Source: Archangiaceae bacterium (GTDB taxonomy: Bacteria > Myxococcota > Myxococcia > Myxococcales > Myxococcaceae). Taken from it: a DNA stretch of 11,154 nt. Shown piece by piece: positions 1 to 8,861 of the stretch. Numbering within the stretch: position 1 is the stretch's first letter; the number at the start of each line of letters is the position of its first letter. A model generated the notes under the pieces. It worked only from the letters and a program-made list of their open reading frames with translations. It had not been told where the DNA came from and did not search any database. Location: assembly GCA_023248915.1 (NCBI GenBank), contig JAHFDQ010000155.1:1-11154 (forward strand), read 5' to 3'. A program made the position numbers and the translations under genes.

Positions 1-1146
1 CTTGATGCCCGCCTCGCAGTCGGCCGCGTCGAGGGCGCCGGTGGGGGGCTTGTTGCAGACGTTGCCCTCGTCGACCTGGCCGTCGCAGTCGTCGTCCTTG
101 CCGTTGCAGACCTCGGTCGCGCTCGGGTGCACCGCCGCCCGGGTGTCATCGCAGTCGAGCGTGTTGGGCACCTTGCCCTGGACGGCCTGGCACGAGTGCT
201 CGGGAGTCGAACCGGCCGCGCCGAAGCCGTCCGCGTCGGAGTCGGGGTAGTAGTCCTGGAACAGCAACCCGTCGTCGGCCGCGCCGCTGCAGTCGTCGTC
301 GAGCCCGTTGCACACCTCGGCGACGCCCGGGTGCACCGCCGCGCGCGAGTCATCGCAGTCGGTGTTGTTCGCCACCCGCCCCGCCACCGGACCACACGCG
401 GAGACCGCCACGCCCAAGGCGTCGCCGAAGCCGTCGCCGTCGGCGTCGAGGTAGTAGCTCTGCACGGCGAGGCCGTCGTCCTCCAGCCCGTTGCAGTCGT
501 CGTCCACTCCGTTGCACGCCTCGGCCGCGCCCGGGTGGACGGCCGCGGAGTGGTCATCGCAGTCGCCCTTGTTCGGCACCCTGCCAGCTACCTGGCTCTG
601 GCAGGCGTGAACTGGGGCGGCCGTGGCGTCGCCGAAGCCGTCCTGGTCGAGGTCCGGGTAGAAATCGCGGAACGTCAGGCCGTCGTCGATCTGCCCGTTG
701 CTGTCGTCGTCCACTCCGTTGCAGACCTCGACGGCCCCGGGGTGAACGGCCGGGTTGGCGTCGTCGCCATCGCCGGTCTTGGTGGCGCTACCCGCGGGGG
801 GCGCGCCGCACCCGGTTCCGGTCACCTGGGACGTGCCGTACCCGTCGCCGTCGGAGTCCCGGTAGAACGGGTGGAGGTCGAGCCCCTCGTCCACCTGGCC
901 GTCGCAGTTGTCGTCCAGGCCGTTGCAGGCCTCGGGCGCGCCCGGGTGGACGGCCGGGTCGCGGTCGTCACAATCGACGACGGCCACGCCGGTGCAGTCG
1001 CCCGTTCCCGGGACTCCATCGCCGTCGCTGTCGATGCACGAGCCCGGCGGGCGTGTTCCCCCGTCGGCCCCGGGGGGTACCACCGGACCGCAGCCGACCC
1101 ACGCCGCCGCGGTGACGAGCGTCAGGACCGAGGTGCGAACCTGCAT
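1..1146 (-). CDS. Lipoprotein with five MopE-type metal-binding repeats (partial, C-terminus beyond left edge)
   Basis: The frame is open from the ATG at 1146 to the left edge (382 codons seen, no stop). Residues 1-19 look like a lipoprotein signal peptide ending in W-V-G-C19, a weak lipobox. A short Pro/Gly linker follows. Residues 37-361 hold five units of 68-69 residues. Each has an acidic loop of D-x-D-x-D-G type, then GDCDD, HPGA-x-E-x-CNG and DDDC-x-G-x-x-D-(D/E), which is the pattern of the Cu-binding MopE / putative metal-binding family (PF11617). The GDCDD cysteines are C59, C196, C264 and C332; unit 2 has G127 there and S149 in place of the later cysteine. From about residue 362 the pattern changes, so another domain probably lies off the edge. 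By family, the protein should sit on the outer membrane or cell surface and bind Ca2+ or Cu; the metal and role are inference. AAGGAG lies 10 nt upstream of the ATG. It is a paralogue of the gene at 1236-3509. Confidence 0.87.
   Translation of the reverse strand, partial: MQVRTSVLTLVTAAAWVGCGPVVPPGADGGTRPPGSCIDSDGDGVPGTGDCTGVAVVDCDDRDPAVHPGAPEACNGLDDNCDGQVDEGLDLHPFYRDSDGDGYGTSQVTGTGCGAPPAGSATKTGDGDDANPAVHPGAVEVCNGVDDDSNGQIDDGLTFRDFYPDLDQDGFGDATAAPVHACQSQVAGRVPNKGDCDDHSAAVHPGAAEACNGVDDDCNGLEDDGLAVQSYYLDADGDGFGDALGVAVSACGPVAGRVANNTDCDDSRAAVHPGVAEVCNGLDDDCSGAADDGLLFQDYYPDSDADGFGAAGSTPEHSCQAVQGKVPNTLDCDDTRAAVHPSATEVCNGKDDDCDGQVDEGNVCNKPPTGALDAADCEAGIK
64..1038 (-). repeat. Five tandem ~205-bp coding repeats (MopE units)
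   Basis: The coding units recur every 68-69 codons, and the DNA is visibly similar between units, for example the recurring blocks that encode HPGA, VCNG and DDDC. The conserved cysteine codons in GDCDD are spaced 68, 69, 68 and 68 codons apart, counting the mutated one. Such repeats can expand or contract by recombination and can collapse in assembly. Confidence 0.8.
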
Positions 1147-1183
1147 GTACCCGAGGCTCCTTGCCTTCTGCGAAACGCGGTGA

Positions 1184-1213
1184 ACCCTACTTGATGGGCC
1201 GTGGCAGCGGCAA
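1184..1213 (-). promoter_or_regulatory. Possible promoter for the left-edge MopE-type gene
   Basis: On the minus strand TTGCCG (1208-1213) is followed after 18 bp by TAGGGT (1184-1189), 37 nt upstream of the ATG. An 8-bp palindrome TTCGCGAA (1215-1222) lies just upstream of the -35 element and could be an operator or chance. The match is weak and unproven, but this 89-bp gap is the natural place for a promoter. Confidence 0.3.
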
Positions 1214-1235
1214 TTTCGCGAATCGCGCCGGGCCG

Positions 1236-3509
1236 TCAGTTGCAGCTCAAGTCGGTGGCGCTCACGCCCCCGGCCGAACCGCCGTAGAGCACGAAGCCGG
1301 CCGTCTTCCTCGGCCCCCCGGACGACGAGGCGTTCAAGAGCAGCCTCCGGGTGCCGCCGGTGCAGCCCGCGCCCGGGCAGCCCGAGTAGGCCGTCGCGGC
1401 GGTCAGCGGCAGGGCCGCGGTGCCGGTGAAGGCCATCTTCCCGACCCAGGCCTGGGGTTCCTCTGCCAGCACCGCCGATTCGGAAACGAGCGCGCTGACC
1501 AGGAACTCGGTCGGCCGCGCGGACACCTGCGGCATCTGCACCGAGTCGGTGCCAGTCCCGGCATGGCTGGTCCCGAAGAGCGCCGCGCCGCCCCCGTTGG
1601 TCTGCCAGAAGAAGAGGCCGGCACTGACCGGCGTCGTCCAGGCGACCGAGAAGGCCGCCGCCCAGCGGTCGGAACCGCCGGTCAGGCCTCCCCAGGCCAC
1701 GTCCATCTCGTGGACCGAGTCGTTCGCGGTACCCGCGTACAGCGTCGTGCCGCCTGAGGCCGCGGTGCCGTCCTCGTTGAAGACGGCCAGCTTCAGCGTC
1801 TCGCCGGTCTTGTAGGCCACCGCGAACTTCGCCAGCCCAGTCGGACACCCCACCGAGTCGCCGAACTCGGCCACGCTCGAGGCGGCGGCGAACGGGCCGT
1901 TCAGGTTGGGGTCGGAAATCGCCAGCGCCGTGGGGGCGATCGAGAAGACGGGCACCCAGGCTGCGCCGGCGCCGGTGAAGGACAGGGACGACATCCAGAT
2001 CTTCGTGCCCCCCGAGTCGGTTTGCTGCCACAGGACGATGGCGCGCCCACCGTAACCGCGCACCACGCGCACGTTGGTGAGAGTGCCGGAGGAGAGCTGC
2101 GTCTGCACCCAGCGCTCGTAGCCGCTGAGCGTGCGCAGCGTCGGGCCGGGGCCCACGTAGTACAGGTCGATCTGATCGGTGTACATCTGGGCGGCGACCA
2201 GCACTCCCGGTCCGCCCTGGGCGATGCCTACGTCCAAGTACCCCGAGTTGGTGGCGGACACGAGCGTTGGCGCGGCGGTGCCAGCGTCGCCTTCCTCGCC
2301 CAGTTGCTGAACGTAGACCTTGCCCGCGGACACGTACGCCGCCGCGTAGGCGAACCAGTTGTCGGTTCCCGTCGCGCCGCCGCCGTTGCATGAGGTGGGC
2401 GTCAAGTACACCGGCGCCAGGTCCACGGCCGACGGGTCGAAGGTGGCAGAGACCGTCCAGGTGGAACCCATCGCGTACTCGTCGACCGCTCCGTTGCAGT
2501 CGTTGTCGAGCCCGTCACAGGCCATGAGGGTGGGCGCGCCCGCGTCGACCGGGCAGGCCAGCCCCCCGTCGGCTCCGCAGGCGAACAGCCCCGAGCGCAA
2601 GCAGACGCCCAGCCCGACGGTGCAGGCGGTGCCCTTCTGCGGGAAGGTCTCGTCGACCTGGCCGTTGCAGCTGTTGTCGAGGCCGTCGCAGACTTCCGAG
2701 CTCGGCGGCGTGACGTGAACGCACTGCTCGAAGCCGCTCACGCACTGCTTCCAGCCCACCGAGCAGACCCCCTGCTCGCCGGTGACGCAACCGGCGCCCT
2801 TGTTGGCGAACGTCTCGTCGGTCTGGCCGTCGCAGTCGTCGTCCTTGTTGTTGCAGACCTCGGTCGCGCCCGGGTGGATGGCCGGGTCGGCGTCGTTGCA
2901 GTCGCCGGACTTGGGCGCTTTGCCCGGCACCGACTGCTTGCAGCTGGCCGTGGCGGCGCCGGTGCCGTAACCGTCGCCGACGTTGTCGGTGAAGTAGTCG
3001 CGCGAGACGACGTTGTCGTCGACCTGCCCGTTGCAGTCGTCGTCCCTGCCGTTGCAGTACTCGGCGGCGCCCGGGTGAACGTTGACGTCGGTGTCGTCGC
3101 AGTCGCCGCCCTGCCGCACCTTCCCGGCGATGGCGGTCAAGCACGAGCTTTGCGCCACTCCCGCGCCGAAGCCGTCGCCGTCCTTGTCTTCGTAGTACTC
3201 GTAGACTGGCAGCCCCTCGTCGATCGACCCGTTGCAGTTGTTGTCGACGCCGTCGCACACCTCGTCCGCGATGGGGCGAATTTCGGCGCGGGTGTCGTCA
3301 CAGTCGAGCAGCGCGGGCGAGACGTTGGAGCAGTCGCCGGTGCCCATGTACCCGTCCCCGTCGGCGTCGCGGCAGGTGCCGTAGGTACCCGACCCCGAGT
3401 CGTGCGGGGGTTCAACGGCGCCTGAGTCTGGCCACTCGTAGGGGGCCGGGGTGCAGGCCAGCGCCAGGGCGGAACCGCACACCGCCATTCGCCAGGTCGC
3501 GCGCGTCAT
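1236..3509 (-). CDS. MopE-repeat lipoprotein with large C-terminal domain
   Basis: This is a 757-residue protein. The ATG at 3509 is chosen because it opens a lipoprotein signal (hydrophobic S-A-L-A-L-A-C19) and lies 53 bp after secA; the same frame stays open far upstream inside secA, but that part is a shadow of SecA. Residues 46-100 (CRDADGDGY, then LDCDD, EVCDG, DNNCNG), about 106-165 and 172-231 are MopE-type units. Their GDCDD-type cysteines, C70, C137 and C204, are 67 apart. Unit 3 has FTDNVGDGYG, where Val replaces an Asp in the acidic loop. Residues 240-345 form two cysteine-rich half-units ending in CDGLDN-x-CNG-x-VDE, a common myxobacterial arrangement. Residues 350-757 are a Gly/Ala/Thr-rich, probably beta-rich domain with few cysteines and no family I recognise. 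The protein is likely surface-exposed and metal-binding; the metal and partner are unknown. No strong ribosome binding site is visible. Confidence 0.88.
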   Translation of the reverse strand: MTRATWRMAVCGSALALACTPAPYEWPDSGAVEPPHDSGSGTYGTCRDADGDGYMGTGDCSNVSPALLDCDDTRAEIRPIADEVCDGVDNNCNGSIDEGLPVYEYYEDKDGDGFGAGVAQSSCLTAIAGKVRQGGDCDDTDVNVHPGAAEYCNGRDDDCNGQVDDNVVSRDYFTDNVGDGYGTGAATASCKQSVPGKAPKSGDCNDADPAIHPGATEVCNNKDDDCDGQTDETFANKGAGCVTGEQGVCSVGWKQCVSGFEQCVHVTPPSSEVCDGLDNSCNGQVDETFPQKGTACTVGLGVCLRSGLFACGADGGLACPVDAGAPTLMACDGLDNDCNGAVDEYAMGSTWTVSATFDPSAVDLAPVYLTPTSCNGGGATGTDNWFAYAAAYVSAGKVYVQQLGEEGDAGTAAPTLVSATNSGYLDVGIAQGGPGVLVAAQMYTDQIDLYYVGPGPTLRTLSGYERWVQTQLSSGTLTNVRVVRGYGGRAIVLWQQTDSGGTKIWMSSLSFTGAGAAWVPVFSIAPTALAISDPNLNGPFAAASSVAEFGDSVGCPTGLAKFAVAYKTGETLKLAVFNEDGTAASGGTTLYAGTANDSVHEMDVAWGGLTGGSDRWAAAFSVAWTTPVSAGLFFWQTNGGGAALFGTSHAGTGTDSVQMPQVSARPTEFLVSALVSESAVLAEEPQAWVGKMAFTGTAALPLTAATAYSGCPGAGCTGGTRRLLLNASSSGGPRKTAGFVLYGGSAGGVSATDLSCN

Positions 3510-3519
3510 CGAAACCCGA

Positions 3520-3549
3520 ACGGTAGGCCAGCCGCGCCGGTCGCGGCAA
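3520..3549 (-). promoter_or_regulatory. Weak candidate promoter in the secA-mopE gap
   Basis: On the minus strand TTGCCG (3544-3549) is followed after 18 bp by TACCGT (3520-3525). The -10-like element ends 10 nt before the ATG at 3509, so transcripts would be almost leaderless. Spacing and -35 match the element before the paralogue at 1146. This is inference from short motifs in GC-rich DNA. Confidence 0.2.
3531..3547 (-). other. GC hairpin between secA and the MopE gene
   Basis: GCCGCG (3531-3536) and CGCGGC (3542-3547) form a perfect 6-bp stem with a 5-nt loop, starting 15 bp after the secA stop. No T-run follows on the minus strand, so it is not a standard intrinsic terminator. It might attenuate read-through or protect the secA 3' end. 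Confidence 0.3.
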
Positions 3550-3562
3550 CCGCCCCGTGGCG

Positions 3563-6364
<2,802 letters not shown>

Positions 6365-6430
6365 GTCGCTCTGGACGTTTGACGCGTCGTGCCTGGAAAG
6401 CCAAGGGAATTCCTCGGCCGGTGAGCCGCC

Positions 6431-6458
6431 AAGCTAAGTCGTGAAGGCTCGGCGTCAA
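6431..6458 (-). promoter_or_regulatory. Candidate sigma-70 promoter of secA
   Basis: In the 115-bp gap upstream of secA, the minus strand carries TTGACG (6453-6458; 5 of 6 to the -35 consensus), a 16-bp spacer, and TAGCTT (6431-6436; T-A-n-n-n-T). The 5' leader would be about 60 nt. This is the best promoter match in the window. No SecM-like leader ORF or strong ribosome binding site is obvious in the leader. Confidence 0.5.
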
Positions 6459-6479
6459 CCTGCGGCGCGCCGGCTCATT

Positions 6480-8759
6480 TCAGGGGCAGCCGGACGCCTG
6501 GTTGCTGGTGGGCGTGGGGCTCACCACGGTGCCCGAAGCGACCTGGCACGCGGTCTTCGTGTTGAGGCGAATGCGGCCGACTCCGCCGCCGGCTCCGCCG
6601 CCTCCACCGGCCGGGTTGAGCGCATTGGACCCGTTGCTCGCGCCGACGCCGAGCGCACCGCCCGCGCCGCCCGGCCCACCGTAGGAAGTCGGCCCGATGC
6701 CGCCGGCCACTGGAGTCGTGCTGTCGGTGGCTCCGTTCAGGCCCGGGTTGCCGCCGGTCGTCACCCCGCTCGCGCTGCTTCCGCTGCCGCCGTTGGCCGT
6801 CAGGGCCGACCCCCAGGACGTCGAGAGCTTGTCGGCCTCGAGGAGCAGCGCCCCGCCGCTGCCGGCTCCCCCACCCCCAGTGCTCCCGAACTGCGTCGCC
6901 CCTCCGCCGCCGCCCGCGGAGGAGATCTTCCCCCAAACCGACAGTGTGCCCGACACGGAGAGCTGCAGCGCTCCGCCGCCGCCGCCCGGGTCGCCTCCAG
7001 TGATGCCGCTGTCCCGGCTGCCCTGACCGCCGCTGCAGCCGCCCCTCAAGGGAATGAGGTCGGCGGTCCCGTTCGCCGCGCCGCCGGCTCCTCCCAGCCC
7101 TCCGTCCCCGCCCGCCCCCCCAGCTCCACCCGGAGTGCCAAAGCCGCCGCCACCGCCACCGCCGAACGTGTAGCTCGGCTTGCCGGGGCTTCCTTGGCCG
7201 CCGTCCGCGCAGAACCCGGCCCCTGAGCCCGGCTCGGCCATTCGCCCACCGGCCTCGAGGTCGCCGGTCACCGTCGCGTCACCCACCACCGCCAGAATGA
7301 CGGGCAAAGTACCCCTGACCCGCAGCGTGGCCCCAGCCGAGATGGTGAGGTTGCGCATCGAAAAGAGGGCGAAGGGCACGCCCCCGTCGATGAAGACGAA
7401 GGCGGGCCGCGAACCACTGCACCAACCGGTGTACGTCGGCGCGCTTCCGGACGAGTCGAGGATACTCTCCCCGCAGTCGAACAGCAGGTCAACGGGCGGC
7501 GCGGGCAACTGCGCCTCGGTGAAGTTGCTCGGGAGGTACGGGAACAGGTTCGTCGTGCAGACGCCGAAGCTCGAGCAGACGCCCCCGTCGCAGAGCTGCC
7601 CGCCCGTCGGCTTCATCAGGCAGTTTCCCGCGTCCCCGCAAGTGCCGGTGAAGGCGAAGCACTCGGGGGCAGGGCCGCACGCGACGGTGACGCCGCCGCA
7701 ACCTCCGTCGGCCAGGCACAGGTCCGTCAGGGTGCAGTTGTCGCCATCGTTGCACGCGCCCGAGCGCACCGTGTAGTCGCAAGTGCCGTCGGCGGGCCGG
7801 CAGGTTCCAGTGACGTTGAAGCACTGCCCGGGTTGAGTGTTGCAGCTGATGGCGGAAGTGCCTGCGCAGCCGGCGTCGTCGAGGCAGACGTCGAGGCTGG
7901 TGCAGGCGTTCGAGTCGTCGCAGGAGCGACTGACGTCGGCCGGGTAGCGACAGGTGCCGTCGGTCGGGTCGCACTGCCCCACCGCCACCAGGCACCCGAC
8001 GGGCGGCGCGTTGCACTGGACCGGCGCACCGGCAACGCAGATCGAGCCAGAGCACACCTCGCCCGTCGTGCAGGAATCACCGTCGTCGCAGGGCAGACCT
8101 GCGCAGGCAGGATCGGCGCAGGTAGTCTGCGCGCCTCCGTCGCTGCCGAGGACGGTGCCACACGCCCCCCCATCCGTCCCGGCGTCCGGGCCTGCGTCCG
8201 AGCCCGCGTCCGATCCTGCGTCGGAACCCGCATCCGCGCCCGCGTCAGGCCCCGGCCCGGGGCCTCCGTCCGGGCCCAGGCACGCGCCCGAAGCCGCGCA
8301 GGTGCCGCCGTCGCCGCAGGCCCGGCCTTCGCACCCGGCGACGGCGCAGTCCACCACCGCTGGGCAGGCGCCCGGCTGGGGGCCTCGGAGCGTGATTTCC
8401 AACCGCGAGAAATGGCCCTTGGCCAAGCTGGCGACCCGCTCTTCCGACGCCTCGGCGGGCACCGTGGGCCGTTCGCAGGAATCGTCGGCGTACCCAATCG
8501 CGCCGATGGTGACCTCGTTGGGCAGCACCGCTCCCCGCTTGATGGCCACGCTGAGCTGCGTCTTTCCCGCGAGGGAAATGGGGGCGGTAACCTGCTTCGT
8601 CCCGTCGGCCCCACGTGCGAACACCAGCGCGCAGCGCGAGACCAGGCCACTGTGCAGGTGCACCGTGACCGAGACGGCGCCCTCGACGGACTCGGTCCGC
8701 GCGCATGCCGCCATCGAGGCGACCCACAGGACGGCGGCTGCGAGGAGGAAGCGGTTCAC
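6480..8759 (-). CDS. Glycine-rich (PGRS-like), cysteine-rich lipoprotein
   Basis: This is a 759-residue protein with a GTG start. An in-frame TAG lies five codons upstream, and only this GTG gives a complete signal peptide (residues 1-19, ending M-A-A-C19). Regions in order: an N-terminal domain about 20-127 with a beta-strand feel and C43 and C95; a short Cys-rich stretch 132-160; a linker 171-193 of (S/P/A)DAG repeats; a Cys-rich region 200-401 with repeated C-D-D-G-D-x-C / D-x-C-x-x-x-G-x-C patterns; a hydrophobic strand-rich part about 425-503 that looks like beta-helix rungs (NLTISAGATLRV, DATVTGDLEAGG); and a Gly-rich region 504-735 with GGAGG runs, SGGALLLEAD and VGRIRLN. Proteins of this plan are common in myxobacteria and often mislabelled PE-PGRS. 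The likely location is the outer membrane or surface; function is unknown, with adhesion or matrix only a guess. Confidence 0.86.
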   Translation of the reverse strand: MNRFLLAAAVLWVASMAACARTESVEGAVSVTVHLHSGLVSRCALVFARGADGTKQVTAPISLAGKTQLSVAIKRGAVLPNEVTIGAIGYADDSCERPTVPAEASEERVASLAKGHFSRLEITLRGPQPGACPAVVDCAVAGCEGRACGDGGTCAASGACLGPDGGPGPGPDAGADAGSDAGSDAGSDAGPDAGTDGGACGTVLGSDGGAQTTCADPACAGLPCDDGDSCTTGEVCSGSICVAGAPVQCNAPPVGCLVAVGQCDPTDGTCRYPADVSRSCDDSNACTSLDVCLDDAGCAGTSAISCNTQPGQCFNVTGTCRPADGTCDYTVRSGACNDGDNCTLTDLCLADGGCGGVTVACGPAPECFAFTGTCGDAGNCLMKPTGGQLCDGGVCSSFGVCTTNLFPYLPSNFTEAQLPAPPVDLLFDCGESILDSSGSAPTYTGWCSGSRPAFVFIDGGVPFALFSMRNLTISAGATLRVRGTLPVILAVVGDATVTGDLEAGGRMAEPGSGAGFCADGGQGSPGKPSYTFGGGGGGGFGTPGGAGGAGGDGGLGGAGGAANGTADLIPLRGGCSGGQGSRDSGITGGDPGGGGGALQLSVSGTLSVWGKISSAGGGGGATQFGSTGGGGAGSGGALLLEADKLSTSWGSALTANGGSGSSASGVTTGGNPGLNGATDSTTPVAGGIGPTSYGGPGGAGGALGVGASNGSNALNPAGGGGGAGGGVGRIRLNTKTACQVASGTVVSPTPTSNQASGCP
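6550..7250 (-). repeat. Low-complexity glycine-rich coding tract
   Basis: The C-terminal third of the 6480-8759 gene (about residues 504-735) is mostly GGN codons for Gly with Ala and Ser. It includes a run of seven glycines around residues 533-539. On the plus strand it appears as CCG/CCC/CCA runs that create false proline-rich ORFs. Confidence 0.75.
8182..8253 (-). repeat. 12-bp tandem repeat, six copies, encoding the DAG linker
   Basis: Six imperfect 12-bp units start with GCGTC, GCGTC, GCGTC, GCGTC, GCATC and GCGTC on the plus strand. They encode repeated four-residue x-DAG units on the minus strand in the linker of the glycine-rich lipoprotein. Copy number changes would stay in frame, so linker length could vary between strains. 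Confidence 0.8.
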
Positions 8760-8771
8760 GAGGCCGGTCCC

Positions 8772-8798
8772 ATGCTAGCCGTACTCGACCCCTGGCAA
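8772..8798 (-). promoter_or_regulatory. Weak candidate promoter of the glycine-rich lipoprotein
   Basis: On the minus strand TTGCCA (8793-8798) is followed after only 15 bp by TAGCAT (8772-8777), 12 nt before the GTG start, so the mRNA would be nearly leaderless. The spacing is short and support is weak. No clear ribosome binding site precedes the GTG, which fits a leaderless message but does not prove it. Confidence 0.25.
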
Positions 8799-8842
8799 GA
8801 AGCGATGCAGTGAGCGGGCTCGAGCTTGAAGTCGGTGGGGGT

Positions 8843-8849
8843 CCCCCCC
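8843..8849 (+). repeat. C7 homopolymer next to the rlmM ribosome binding site
   Basis: Seven C residues, preceded by GGGGGT (8837-8842), sit directly upstream of TAAAGGAGG. The G-run and C-run can pair in the mRNA leader, and the tract could slip during replication. Confidence 0.6.
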
Positions 8850-8850
8850 T

Positions 8851-8858
8851 AAAGGAGG
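8851..8858 (+). promoter_or_regulatory. Strong Shine-Dalgarno sequence of rlmM with short spacing
   Basis: AAAGGAGG is nearly a perfect anti-16S match, but only 3 nt separate it from the ATG at 8862, closer than the usual 5-9 nt. It fixes this ATG as the start, because no other ATG or GTG follows before the conserved core begins near residue 45. Confidence 0.8.
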
Positions 8859-8861
8859 CCC

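Noticed and set aside
64..1038. Regular ~205-bp spacing considered as a CRISPR-like array
   Set aside because: The units are far too long, have no short direct repeats with unique spacers, and translate as MopE domains.
127..1194. 355-codon plus-strand frame opposite the left-edge MopE gene
   Set aside because: It is a periodic Val/Ala/Arg shadow of the repeats on the other strand, with no signal peptide or ribosome binding site to support it.
2715..3425. 236-codon plus-strand frame opposite the second MopE gene
   Set aside because: Same cause: the reverse complement of MopE repeats gives repeated Val-Ala-Val-Val peptides.
7833..8813. 326-codon plus-strand frame opposite the glycine-rich lipoprotein
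   Set aside because: It is an Arg/Ala/Val shadow with repeats from the 12-bp tandem array; no recognisable domain.
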